Position numbers and translations under genes: made by a program
Source of the DNA: Dyella lutea
GTDB taxonomy: Bacteria > Pseudomonadota > Gammaproteobacteria > Xanthomonadales > Rhodanobacteraceae
Reading direction: 5' to 3'
DNA length: 64,000 nt
Assembly: GCF_024158035.1 (NCBI RefSeq)
Contig: NZ_JAMZEK010000001.1
Location: 910,001 to 974,000, forward strand
Shown: piece after piece, positions 46,308 to 55,169 of the stretch
Numbering within the stretch: position 1 is the stretch's first letter
Layout: each line of letters begins with the position of its first letter
Notes under the pieces: generated by a model
Database searches by the model: none
Told to the model about the DNA's origin: nothing
Seen by the model: the letters and a program-made list of their open reading frames with translations, nothing else

Positions 46308-47084
46308 CTACTCCGCTGATTTCCCGCCGCGTGTCGAAACCAGGCGCAGGAAGGTTTCGTGCTGGTAGCGGCTCATGCGCAGTTTCTGCCCGGTATCCAT
46401 CGTCACGACGTGGTAGCCGTTGAACCAGGGATGGATCGCCTGGACCCGGCGCACGTTGATGATGGCCGAGCGGTGGACACGCGCGAAATGCCGAGGATCG
46501 AGCCGCGCGGCGAGTGCGCTCATGGTTTCGCGCATTTCATGCACGCGGTCGGCCAGGTGGATCTGCACCGTGTTGCCACTGGCCTTGATCCACACGATGT
46601 CGTCGACATCGATGAAGCCGATGTGCTCGTCGATGCGGACGGGAATGCGTTGCATGTGCTCGTCGCGCTGCCGCAATGCCTGCAGCGCCTGCAGGATTTG
46701 CGCGGACGAGCCTTCGCCGGCGGACAGCCGCGTCTTCACGCGCCGCAGTGTGGCGGCAAAGCGCTCGCGGCTGAAGGGCTTCACCAGGTAATCCACCGCG
46801 TTTGCCTCGAACGCCCGCACGGCATACTGCTCGAAGGCCGTGACGAATACGGTCGCCGGCATGCGCTCCGCGCCGATGGTTGCGGCTACCTCCATGCCGC
46901 TCATCGCTGGCATCTGGATGTCGAGAAACACCAGCGTGGGTGACTGGTGGCCAATCGCCTCGACCGCCGACGCGCCATCGCCACACTCGCCCAGCAGTTC
47001 GATATCGGGATCGTCACGCAGCAGGCGGACGATGGCGCGACGCGCAATCGGCTCGTCGTCCACAACGAGGGTGCCGATCTTCAC
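46308..47084 (-). CDS. LytTR-family response regulator
   Basis: A 258-residue regulator with a receiver domain at 1-120 (acidic pocket DDE at 9-11, phospho-acceptor D55 in FLDIQMP, Lys in LVKPFSRE) and a LytTR DNA-binding domain at about 145-245 (block DDIVWIKASGNTVQIHL, then HFARVHRSAIINV). It belongs to the AlgR/LytR/YehT group. It overlaps the histidine kinase gene by four bases, so the two form a two-component system. The target genes are not visible in the window. Confidence 0.94.
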   Translation of the reverse strand: MKIGTLVVDDEPIARRAIVRLLRDDPDIELLGECGDGASAVEAIGHQSPTLVFLDIQMPAMSGMEVAATIGAERMPATVFVTAFEQYAVRAFEANAVDYLVKPFSRERFAATLRRVKTRLSAGEGSSAQILQALQALRQRDEHMQRIPVRIDEHIGFIDVDDIVWIKASGNTVQIHLADRVHEMRETMSALAARLDPRHFARVHRSAIINVRRVQAIHPWFNGYHVVTMDTGQKLRMSRYQHETFLRLVSTRGGKSAE

Positions 47085-48202
47085 CGGGACGCGACCTCGG
47101 GCGCATCGTCAAGCTGTTCGATCTGGCGGAAAGGCAGGCGAAGACGGCAGACCACGCCTTCGGGCCAGACCATCTCCAGACTGACCTGCGCGACCTGGCC
47201 ATACAGTTCGCGCAGGCGCAGCCTGGTATTGGAAAGGCCGATTCCATGTCCCGTGGTGGATGCGGATCCGGCCTCCAGCTTGCTGTTGCGGTTGCGCACA
47301 TCGATACATAGCGCATTACCTTCGCGCCGGGCTTCGACCTCGATGCAGTCCGCGCCGACCCGCTTGCTGATCCCATGCGAAATGGCGTTCTCCACGATCG
47401 GCTGCAGAATCAGGCTGGGCACCGCGCAGTCCAGCGTGTCGGGAGCAACGTAGATACGGGTGGTGAGGCGATCCTTGAAACGTATGCGCTGTATGCCGAG
47501 GTAAAGATCCAGCAGCACCAGCTCCTGCCGCAGGCTGACTTCCTGGCCGTCATAGTCCTCCAGGAACGCGCGCAGCAATTCGCTCAGGCGCAGCAGCATG
47601 TCCTCGGCAGACAGCGTGTCCTCATCCAGCAAGGTCGCGATGGCATGCAGCGTGTTGAACAGGAAATGCGGCTGCAGCTGTGACTTCAGTGCGCGCAGGC
47701 GCGATTGCGCGAGCTCCGTCGCCATCTGGCTGGCCTCGATCTCGCGGCGCGTCTTCTCGGCGTGGAACTGCATGGCCTGTTGAATCGCGAACAGCGACCA
47801 ATAGGTCAGTAGGCCGGTGGCGAAATGCTGACCGAGAAACTGCCTGACTTGCTCATCGAACGAACTGGGTTCGAATGGCGTCGACACGAATGCACCGATG
47901 AGCATCGCGAGCAACGTCACACCTACGCTTGCCGGCACTTGCATGCCCAGTCCGCGCAGATGCACCGGCGACTGGATCGGATACTTCGCCGAAAGCCGGA
48001 ACACCAGCGGCGCCAGTGCGGCCCACGTGTACCACTGAATAACCGACCAGCGCAGATCATCGAAGACCGTCCAGTCTCTTCCGTACAACGCGTCCTGCAT
48101 GGATCGCTGGATCGTAAACACGGCCACGACCACCGCCCAAAGCCCGAGATAGTGGAACAGGCCGATCCTCGTGTTGCCCAGGCGAACCATCATCAGCGGC
48201 AT
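47081..48202 (-). CDS. Sensor histidine kinase, LytS/YehU type
   Basis: A 373-residue membrane kinase. About four membrane helices fill residues 15-150 with only short loops, so the sensor is intramembrane. The His-kinase block is LKSQLQPHFLFNTLHAIATL with the phospho-acceptor H179. The ATPase part has the N-box QPIVENAISHGI and G-box GHGIGLSNTR. This is the cognate partner of the LytTR regulator: its stop overlaps that gene's start (ATGA, minus strand). Confidence 0.94.
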   Translation of the reverse strand: MPLMMVRLGNTRIGLFHYLGLWAVVVAVFTIQRSMQDALYGRDWTVFDDLRWSVIQWYTWAALAPLVFRLSAKYPIQSPVHLRGLGMQVPASVGVTLLAMLIGAFVSTPFEPSSFDEQVRQFLGQHFATGLLTYWSLFAIQQAMQFHAEKTRREIEASQMATELAQSRLRALKSQLQPHFLFNTLHAIATLLDEDTLSAEDMLLRLSELLRAFLEDYDGQEVSLRQELVLLDLYLGIQRIRFKDRLTTRIYVAPDTLDCAVPSLILQPIVENAISHGISKRVGADCIEVEARREGNALCIDVRNRNSKLEAGSASTTGHGIGLSNTRLRLRELYGQVAQVSLEMVWPEGVVCRLRLPFRQIEQLDDAPEVASR

Positions 48203-48401
48203 GTTCCGGGGGGTGGAGCGGCCATCCTAGGCGCTCCCCACGGCACCGGAAAGCACTTCGTGACGCCGCTACGATTCGCCATCGCGTCACGACGATTCAC
48301 CCCGAATTGCTTTCGCCGCGGATCTCCATCCGGCCATATCGCAGTGCCTGCCGTGCGCATACAAGCCCACGGCGGCGCCCTGTTTCGGCCGGAGCCCCCG
48401 C

Positions 48402-48773
48402 ATGAATTCGATCCGCATCATCTTCCCCGCCGCCCTGCTTTTCGCCGTGCTTGGCAGCCTGCTCGTCGCTTCATCGTCAGCCTGCATCGCCGCAACTCGG
48501 ATACCCCAGCGGCAGTTCGATCTGGTGAACGCCACCTACGACAGCATCACCGCGCTAGCCATCGCGCCCGCCGGTCGGGATGCCTTCCGCGACATCGCGC
48601 TCGGACGGCCGCTGCAGGGCGGCACGAATGCCATGACCTTCGATATTCCGGCGGGCGGGTGTCTGCGCGACCTGCGCGTCACCTTCCACGGTGGGCGCAC
48701 CAGGATCTTTTCGCGCATCGATGTCTGTCGGAGCACCGGACTGCGCCTGACGTCTGGAGGCGGGGGAAAGTGA
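48402..48773 (+). CDS. Small exported protein, function unknown
   Basis: A 123-residue protein with a clear signal peptide (about 1-30, ending ACIAA). The mature part of ~90 residues has two Cys (in GGCLRDL and DVCRST) that could form a disulfide, and a short beta-rich core (LRVTFHGGRTRIF). I do not recognise the family. It stands alone between the sensor kinase (divergent) and a lipoprotein. Real coding is supported by the signal peptide and the codon pattern, not by homology. Confidence 0.65.
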   Translation: MNSIRIIFPAALLFAVLGSLLVASSSACIAATRIPQRQFDLVNATYDSITALAIAPAGRDAFRDIALGRPLQGGTNAMTFDIPAGGCLRDLRVTFHGGRTRIFSRIDVCRSTGLRLTSGGGGK

Positions 48774-48857
48774 AAAGGCGAAGAGGGTGTCAGGGACAAT
48801 TTCAAGAATGAGGGGGATTTGCCCAATTGAATCCGCGCCAAGTTGACCTCGGTCGCC

Positions 48858-48884
48858 GCCGCGCAGGGACGGTCCCTGCGCGGC
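48858..48884. repeat. Hairpin element before the 48980 lipoprotein gene
   Basis: Twelve-base-pair perfect stem GCCGCGCAGGGA / TCCCTGCGCGGC with a CGG loop, flanked by CCCAATTGAATC and TTAATTGGCC, which are themselves inverted. It looks like another dispersed repeat variant rather than a terminator. Confidence 0.55.
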
Positions 48885-48979
48885 TTAATTGGCCACCGAT
48901 CCTGGCGCTAGAATCGTCGCGCCAGGCCGCGGCCCGCCATGGGGGCAGACCGGTGATGCTGGCAATCGGGGGAAAATCA

Positions 48980-50074
48980 GTGAGAGAGTTCAATCGCTTC
49001 GCGGCAATAGCCGCAGTGGCCTCGGGCCTGTGTGCCTGTGCCGCTGCGCCACAGCGTCCCGCGCATCTTTCCGCGCAGCAGCTGACCCAGGTGCTGCCGT
49101 TGACGGTGTCCGAGGTCGTACCCCAGAAGGAGCTGTTGGCGCAGAGTACCTACACTCTTCGGGACGTCCAGGTGATTCCGGGCGGGGGCGTGCCGATTCT
49201 CCCGGCGGCACTCGGCGGTGCCCTGGGCAGTTACATTGGCAATGCCATCGACAAGGCTGCGGCAGAGCGGTTCGCGAATGCTCACGTGCAGCCGGTACGA
49301 TCTGCGCTCGCCGGCTACGACGCCACAGGAGGCGTGCGCCGTTCGGTCGACGAGGCGTTCGCAGCCGATCATTCCGTCTTCGCAGCGGTAACGCCCGTCG
49401 ATGAGATCCCCCGGGCCGTATCGGATGCTCCTCACGCCGTGGCCGTGACCTCGTACGCGCTGACACCCGACTTTTCCGCTGTGCAGGTCACCCTTGCGCT
49501 GCAGATCTTCGACGGCGGGAGCAAGCCGACGTACACGAACCGCTATGTATTCCAGTCTGCGCGCATGACGCTGGCGTCCAAGACCGCTGAGGACATTCGC
49601 CAGGCCGTCGAGGAGGAGGAGCATCGTTACGCTGCTCTGCATGTGAACGATCAGATAGTGCGGGCGAACGCGCTCGGGCGCAGTACGGAAGGAGCTCGTC
49701 TCCGCAGGGAGATCCTGGCCGAGCAGAACGAGCATCGACTGCGCATGGCGAGTGCCCGCAGGTCGGACTGGGATGCCGATGCTTCAGCCAACCGCTTCGC
49801 CGCGATGTGGGCGAAGGACGGAGGCGCGGCGGTCAAGCGTGCTTTGGATGAGAGTGGTCCGGTACTGGAACACCTGGTCGCCATGGACCTGATGGCGCCC
49901 TCCCTTGGCGGGGACATCCCCCCCAAGGGCAGGGAGATTGCCAGCGCTGCCGGCCGTAGGGTACTGATGCGCCAGGACGGCAGCCTGATCTCGCTCGCAG
50001 GAAAGGACGACTATGCCGACGGTACCCCCAAGGCCGGGCCGACGACCGCGGTGACTGTCTCGGCGCCGCGCTGA
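48980..50074 (+). CDS. Putative lipoprotein, function unknown
   Basis: A 364-residue protein. I start at GTG 48980, with GGGGGA eight bases upstream, because it gives a 20-residue lipoprotein signal ending LCAC; ATG 48956 is the alternative. A Gly/Ala-rich stretch GGALGSYIGNAIDKAAAE at about 80-97 resembles a glycine zipper, which can pack in or on membranes. The rest is mixed alpha/beta with a charged coiled region near 195-260 (EDIRQAVEEEEHRYAAL). The family is not known to me. A repeat element follows the gene. Confidence 0.68.
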   Translation: MREFNRFAAIAAVASGLCACAAAPQRPAHLSAQQLTQVLPLTVSEVVPQKELLAQSTYTLRDVQVIPGGGVPILPAALGGALGSYIGNAIDKAAAERFANAHVQPVRSALAGYDATGGVRRSVDEAFAADHSVFAAVTPVDEIPRAVSDAPHAVAVTSYALTPDFSAVQVTLALQIFDGGSKPTYTNRYVFQSARMTLASKTAEDIRQAVEEEEHRYAALHVNDQIVRANALGRSTEGARLRREILAEQNEHRLRMASARRSDWDADASANRFAAMWAKDGGAAVKRALDESGPVLEHLVAMDLMAPSLGGDIPPKGREIASAAGRRVLMRQDGSLISLAGKDDYADGTPKAGPTTAVTVSAPR

Positions 50075-50438
50075 TCCTTGTTCTTGGAGGCTCGCTTGTG
50101 GTTTCCGGCAGGTGAGCCTCGCGCTACCGTGCGACGAAAAAGGGGACGTGGCTAATTAAATTCGGTCGTCGTCTGGCAGGGCGAGCCCCTGCCTGGCGTC
50201 ATGGGGCACGGGCCTTTTCACAGCACAAAGCGACTCGCCGGCCAGGTGTTGAAGGCCGGGGCCCGGAGGTAAAACGGGGCGGGGTCAGGGTTCTCACACC
50301 AGGAGTCGGCCTGCTTTTTCTGAGGGATCGATCACTGCTACAGTGCCGCCCTCTCATCGGCGCCGTGCTTCCCATGTGCGGGTTGGTGGAGAGCGAAAAG
50401 TCGCCACAGTCGGCAAATACCCGGGACAGGGAGTCCAC
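50075..50438. other. Intergenic region with repeats before the 50439 gene
   Basis: About 360 bases without a gene. It contains the GGGGACGTGG element at 50136-50177 and, near 50270, a GGCGGGGTCAGGGTTCTCAC motif of the second repeat type. Confidence 0.6.
50136..50194 (+). repeat. GGGGACGTGGCTAATTAA element, single full copy
   Basis: AAAAAGGGGACGTGGCTAAT is followed by TAAATTCGGTCGTCGTCTGG, almost the same as the copy at 36567. Its distal part CTGGCAGGGCGAGCCCCTGC forms a small hairpin. Confidence 0.74.
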
Positions 50439-51539
50439 ATGATGAATCCGGCAAGGACGCAGCGCGTATGGCTGCTTTCGGCATTTCTTCTGCTGTTGTC
50501 GGTACCTGGCATGGTGTTCGCCAGGGCGACGTGCGTGTCCGGCCTCGATCAGATGACGACCCATGACGGCGCTCGACTGTTCATGGCCTCATCCAGCTAC
50601 GACGGGCTTGCCGCAAACCAGGCTCTGGATGCGGTGCAACGCATCGCGCAGGCGGACGGCTACGTCATCGCGACGAAGCCCAGTTACGACACCGCAACGC
50701 CGAGTCTGGGCCTTGGAAAGCCGCCTTCGCCGACGGCGACGCTGGTTCAGATCCAGCCACCTTCCCGGATCTCTTTCACAAGCATTGTGCCGGCGGGCGC
50801 GCAGGTCGATCCCCAGGAGGTGCGTACACGCTTGTGCGCGCTGGTCGCTGGGTTCGATGCGGGGCGGCCTGCGTCGAGCGGGCAATCGTCCGGCGGCAAG
50901 ACGGCCGTGGAGCGGTTGGAGGAGTCGCGCACGACCATCCCGGAGACCAGGCCCAGCGTGAATCTGCTCAAGCCGGGCGTTCCGTTCGACCTTGCTTCGG
51001 CCAAGGCTGCGCTTGAGCCGGGGCACTCGATCATCCGCGGACAAGTGTGTGGCGCCTGGCGAGGCAACCTCGTGCTGGGGACCCAGCCGGTGGCTTTGTA
51101 TCCCGCCACGACATATCTGGAGCAGCTCGTCGCGCTCGCCAAGAAGGCGAAGCCCGGCAGGGACCGGGTGTTGATGGACCCGGAGATGGCCTCGGTCCGC
51201 ATGGTGGCCAAGCCCAATGACAACGGCGAATTCCAGTTCTCCCAGATGAAGCCGGGCAAGTACTACCTGGTGACCAGCATTTCTGCGTTGCTCGGTGGGT
51301 CACGCGACGTCTATGCAGGTACGGTCACCACCGGCTACGGCTCGGCGGACGTGTACACGAGCCAGGACTTCAGTTACGGATCGGAGGGTCAGATCGAGCG
51401 GTTTGTGAAAGTGCGCAAGGACGGCGCCGAGGTGAAGGTGACGATGCAGCCTCCGATCAGCCCGTTCTCCCATGCGGGACTGGGCGGCTCCATTCTGGGC
51501 TGCAGCAAGTTCGGCATGAAAGTCTCCCACGGGCTCTGA
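50439..51539 (+). CDS. Exported protein with carboxypeptidase-regulatory-like domain, function unknown
   Basis: A 366-residue protein with a signal peptide (about 1-30: RVWLLSAFLLLLSVPGMVF). The N-terminal mature half is not recognised. From about 215 the pattern RGQVCGAWRG ... GEFQFSQMKPGKYYLVTSI resembles a transthyretin-like carboxypeptidase regulatory domain, a beta-sandwich common in secreted proteins. GGGAG lies about eight bases before the first of two adjacent ATGs. Cys pairs (CVSGLD, RLCAL, GQVCG, GCSKF) suggest disulfides. It begins a run of three exported proteins on the same strand. Confidence 0.68.
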   Translation: MMNPARTQRVWLLSAFLLLLSVPGMVFARATCVSGLDQMTTHDGARLFMASSSYDGLAANQALDAVQRIAQADGYVIATKPSYDTATPSLGLGKPPSPTATLVQIQPPSRISFTSIVPAGAQVDPQEVRTRLCALVAGFDAGRPASSGQSSGGKTAVERLEESRTTIPETRPSVNLLKPGVPFDLASAKAALEPGHSIIRGQVCGAWRGNLVLGTQPVALYPATTYLEQLVALAKKAKPGRDRVLMDPEMASVRMVAKPNDNGEFQFSQMKPGKYYLVTSISALLGGSRDVYAGTVTTGYGSADVYTSQDFSYGSEGQIERFVKVRKDGAEVKVTMQPPISPFSHAGLGGSILGCSKFGMKVSHGL

Positions 51540-51710
51540 GGGACTGGCGCTCGCCTTCGTCGATGTGAAGTCGGGTGGCAAACACGGAAGCGGTTCGACC
51601 TTTCCGGGCGACCCGGCGCTCGCGGCGCCGCGTGAAAGCAGGAAGGAAGGGGTAAATGCCGCGGAAGTTGGCGTTGCCCCGCGTGTGCTGGAGGGGGGCT
51701 TCGTTGATGG

Positions 51711-52202
51711 ATGGAGATGCATGTGAGGGCGATACGGATACTTGCGTGCCTGGCGGTGGTGTCTGCGGTCCCACGGGCGGCTGCGGCGGCCGATCGGTCC
51801 CTGGCGAGGCTGCTCGTGAGCAACCTGAGCTCGCACTACCAGTCGCCTGCCAGGGTCGGGGCTTCGGTGCGATTCGCCTGCGCTGGCGTGCACGGGCGCT
51901 ACATGTGGGAACAGTCGAGCGATGCGGCAACGGGCGATTTCCGCGTCAGGCTCACTCGCGTCGAGGCGAACGGGGGTTCCCTGCCTGCCTCCGCGCTGGC
52001 CAGGATCAATGGCGTGCTGGCGGGACCGGCCATGTTGCGATCCAGTTCTGTGAGCTGCAGCGGGCAGTACGTAAACCTCCAGATCGACCTGCATCGGATG
52101 GCATCGAAACCGACGGCGTTTATAAGGGCCGCCCAGGCCTCATACGTGGTCGAGATGAAGGGTGACGACCTTCTCGACGTCAGGACGCTCACCGGCATCT
52201 GA
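51711..52202 (+). CDS. Small exported protein, function unknown
   Basis: A 163-residue protein. A signal peptide is visible (about 5-26, ending AAAAA), and two Cys stand in RFACAG and VSCSG. The start could also be the ATG at 51717 or the GTG at 51723; the mature protein is the same. The remainder looks like a mixed beta protein (RYMWEQSSDAATGDFRVRL). No family recognised. It follows the 50439 gene at 171 bases on the same strand. Confidence 0.58.
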   Translation: MEMHVRAIRILACLAVVSAVPRAAAAADRSLARLLVSNLSSHYQSPARVGASVRFACAGVHGRYMWEQSSDAATGDFRVRLTRVEANGGSLPASALARINGVLAGPAMLRSSSVSCSGQYVNLQIDLHRMASKPTAFIRAAQASYVVEMKGDDLLDVRTLTGI

Positions 52203-52334
52203 ACGTGGGCGGCTCGTCCATCTAGGAGGGTGCGCGTCGCTGAAAGGCGGACGTCGCCCTCGATCTTCCACCGCCGAACCCGAAGCGCCCCGAGTAGCGG
52301 CACCGTCGGATCCGACTCTTCTTGAGATCCTCCT

Positions 52335-52823
52335 GTGCCCGCCACGACTCCCAGCATCCCCGGGTTCGTTCGTCCATGGTCCCCTTTCCCGGCGTGTTCC
52401 CTGGCCTTGCTGCTCTCTGCGCAATCGGCTCTTGGCGCGGGGGCGGGGCAGAGCGCGCCGCCCTCGGCCGCATCCGTCGCGGAGGTGGCCAGGGCGCTCG
52501 ACGCTTTCATGAGGCTGCCTGCGGATCTGCGCGAGGATTGCATGGCATCCGGCTTCGGGCTGATCACCCCCACCCTGGATTACTCGGGGATCGTCGACGC
52601 CAGCACGCTCGAAGATTCGGCCCGGGCGATCCTCGATGCAGGCCAGAAGGTGCACGCCAAACGCCTGCAGAACGACTTCCAGACCACTGCCGCCGAGGTG
52701 AGCCATCACGGCGGCGATGCGTTGAAGGACGACGCCACCATGACTGCCGCGCTGGCCGATGTGGGCGCGTGGCAACGGGCCACCTGTCCGCGCCCGCCCA
52801 GGCGGCAGGGCGGTCAGAAATAG
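52335..52823 (+). CDS. Small exported protein, function unknown
   Basis: A 162-residue protein starting at GTG 52335, with a hydrophobic segment at about 19-36 (CSLALLLSAQSALGAGAG) that looks like a signal peptide with an unusually long, Pro-rich N-region. The mature part is helical (VAEVARALDAFMRLPADL, then REDC) and ends in a basic tail. No family recognised. A GC-rich stretch on both strands gives long shadow frames here, so the exact frame is less certain than for its neighbours. Confidence 0.5.
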   Translation: MPATTPSIPGFVRPWSPFPACSLALLLSAQSALGAGAGQSAPPSAASVAEVARALDAFMRLPADLREDCMASGFGLITPTLDYSGIVDASTLEDSARAILDAGQKVHAKRLQNDFQTTAAEVSHHGGDALKDDATMTAALADVGAWQRATCPRPPRRQGGQK

Positions 52824-53284
52824 CGGGACGGGCCACACGGAGGGGCGGGTTCGAGTTTCCGGGAAGCCGGACGCGCGAGCGGTCGGGAGGCAAGCCTGCC
52901 CCCTGTCCTGGCCTGCCCTCATCGCGCCTTGCAGCCAATCCCCTCGAAACGCGCGTTGACGATGTGCCGGTCGCGCGAGAGTTCGGAAGAGGTGGTGTAA
53001 TCGTTCATTACGTAGACGCCGTCGTGTGTGGTGGCCGTCAATGTAAGGATGTTGATTCGGCCTGGCGGTTTCGTGCGCTGTGGAGAATCAGAGCGCATTT
53101 TTTACAGTCAACAACCACGTCCCACTCGATTCCCGCGCCCGTTATTCCAGTGACGGGTCTGCAACGAGTGCGCTTCTTGCTAATATTACCGACCGAATCC
53201 GGCTCGCGGGGTGCCGGTTGATGGATGGTCCGTATTCCGTCGATATATTCGTCGTGCGGTAGTGGATCCCAAAGGGAGGGGGGC
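52824..53284. other. Intergenic region before the 53285 FG-GAP gene
   Basis: About 460 bases with no gene I can support. The last 250 bases are more AT-rich (GCATTTTTTACAGTCAACAA near 53093-53112) and probably hold the promoter of the FG-GAP gene. The small open frames on both strands lack start signals. Confidence 0.55.
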
Positions 53285-54436
53285 ATGCATTGGCATCGTT
53301 TTGTTGGTCGGGGCTGCGGAATTTTCGTTCTCGTCGCACTGGCATCGGTATTCGGGGGAGTTGGGGTGGCGGCTGCAGCCAGCAGCTATTCCCCCGTGGT
53401 TTCGTTCCAGCACCTTCCCGCGCTGCAGGTGGCGACCCCGGTCCCCGGAAGCTCGCGGATCACGGGTGACATGAACGGAGACGGCGAGTCCGATCTGCTC
53501 TGGTTCAATCCCGGCACGAGCCAGTTCGCCTACTGGCTGATGAAATCCACCCCGAGCACCACCAATCTGTCCCATGTGGTGACCCGAATAGGATCACGCA
53601 CGTTCAACGTCACACCGGGTTACTTCGTTGCGGCCGTCGGTGATTTCGACGGCGACGGTTACACCGACCTGGTCTTCACCAGCGCCAGGCGCGACCTGTG
53701 GTTGTGGAGAAACAATCACAGTGGTGGATTCTCCTCCGTCTACATGGGTACCTATCCCAGTCAGTGGCAACTGGTGGGCGCAGGTGACGTAAACGGGGAT
53801 AACCGCGACGATCTTCTCTGGATGGACCCGGGTGACTGCGAATTCGCGCAGTGGATGATGAATGGCGCCGTCCGGATCGGCTCCCGCCTCCAGCACGTCG
53901 CCTGTGGCTATTATCCGATCGGGGTCGGCTACTACGGCCCGAGCAACCGGTTGAGCGTCCTGTGGACGAGTGCTGCTAACGATCTCTACATATGGGACAG
54001 CCAATCGAGTGGCTGGCAGTCGTACAAGGTCGCCATCGACATGAGCCATGTCTGGGCGTTCGGTGGCGGCTATATGGGCCAGGAAATCGGCGATGAGGAT
54101 TACCTGCGCGACAGCAACGGGCAGTACTCACTTGCCGCCGGCGGTGACTATTACCGCTCTTTTGACAGCCAGGGGCGGCAGACGAGCATCACCACTGGCG
54201 GCGGCTGGGATGGGGGCTCCATCGGCACTCCGGGGTCTGCCGGTTACTTCATCGAGGGGAACGGCATCAATGCGACCGGCCTGTACGTATTCGATCCCAC
54301 TTACGGGACGCTCGCCATCGCAGGCTTGCACCAGAACTCGCCGACCTATCCCTCTTACTGCAAATGGCAGATCCCTGCCGGCTGGTACGTGATCGGCGCA
54401 CCTGCAAACCATACGGCAGCGCTTCCCTGGCAGTAG
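53285..54436 (+). CDS. Secreted FG-GAP/VCBS-repeat protein (short paralogue)
   Basis: A 383-residue exported protein: signal peptide (about 1-32, ending AAAAS), then FG-GAP repeats with Ca-loop motifs DMNGDGESDLLW, DFDGDGYTDLVF and DVNGDNRDDLLW. It is closely similar to the last ~350 residues of the minus-strand protein at 37879-40227 from VSFQHLPAL to the end, including the terminal LPWQ/LPWH, so one is a domain-gain or domain-loss copy of the other. AGGGAGGGGGG lies just before the ATG. Function is unknown. Confidence 0.85.
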   Translation: MHWHRFVGRGCGIFVLVALASVFGGVGVAAAASSYSPVVSFQHLPALQVATPVPGSSRITGDMNGDGESDLLWFNPGTSQFAYWLMKSTPSTTNLSHVVTRIGSRTFNVTPGYFVAAVGDFDGDGYTDLVFTSARRDLWLWRNNHSGGFSSVYMGTYPSQWQLVGAGDVNGDNRDDLLWMDPGDCEFAQWMMNGAVRIGSRLQHVACGYYPIGVGYYGPSNRLSVLWTSAANDLYIWDSQSSGWQSYKVAIDMSHVWAFGGGYMGQEIGDEDYLRDSNGQYSLAAGGDYYRSFDSQGRQTSITTGGGWDGGSIGTPGSAGYFIEGNGINATGLYVFDPTYGTLAIAGLHQNSPTYPSYCKWQIPAGWYVIGAPANHTAALPWQ

Positions 54437-54574
54437 CATTGCGGGTGGACGCAAGGCGAGGGGCGGAACGCACTTCCTCGTCCTGGCGCCACTGGCCTAT
54501 ATTTCACCACCGTCGCCGTCTTCACCAGGCTGCGGCGTCACCTCCTCGACTCCCCTCGGAGCGGGTTGTCTGCC

Positions 54575-55117
54575 ATGGGTATTTCGAGCATCTACGGCAC
54601 CCAGCGGCCCTCTCCGGGAGGCTTGGCCGCGCTTCGGCGCGCGCAGCCCGGGAATGCGTCCGGCACCTCGACTTCTGCCCCCGCGACGGCCATTTCGCGC
54701 CTCCCGGCCGCGGACGCGGGCCAGTGGACGGCCGCGATCGGGGCGGCCATGGCGCAACTGGGGCTGGCCGTTTCGCCGGGCCAGGCGCCGGCCGCCGCCA
54801 CGGGCACTGCATGGGCGCAGGGCGACGCATCGACGGCCAGCCGGCGCGGTGCGCAGCAGGTGCAGCAGTACCGGAGCATCGCCTCGACCTCCTCGCGCCT
54901 GGTGCAGGCGCTGCAGGCCAGCGCATCCGGTGCTTCGGCCGGGCTGACCACGGCCTTGCAGGGTCTGTGGACGTCGCTGGGCGCGCGTCCGGAAGGCGCC
55001 GGCCCTGCCCATCCGGCTGTCCCGCACCTGCCGACGTTCCTGCAATCGCTGGCGAGCCACGTCGGCGAGAGTGGCATATCGGGTTTGCGCGGGGTGTTTG
55101 TCGACGCGGTGGCCTGA
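54575..55117 (+). CDS. Ala/Ser-rich protein, function unknown
   Basis: A 180-residue low-complexity protein, rich in Ala, Ser, Gly and Gln, with no signal peptide. It begins MGISSIYG and ends LPTFLQSLASHVGESG ... FVDAVA. Short proteins opening with 'SISS' and closing with an LxxFLxxL...V(D/N)xxA pattern recur in proteobacteria, as far as I recall, without a known function. The start could be the TTG at 54566 instead of the ATG at 54575. Alone on the plus strand before a convergent CPBP protease gene. Confidence 0.55.
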   Translation: MGISSIYGTQRPSPGGLAALRRAQPGNASGTSTSAPATAISRLPAADAGQWTAAIGAAMAQLGLAVSPGQAPAAATGTAWAQGDASTASRRGAQQVQQYRSIASTSSRLVQALQASASGASAGLTTALQGLWTSLGARPEGAGPAHPAVPHLPTFLQSLASHVGESGISGLRGVFVDAVA

Positions 55118-55169
55118 GCGACGGGCCCGTCGGCGTGCGCTGTGCCCCGGGGCGGCGCATGACCCGCAG

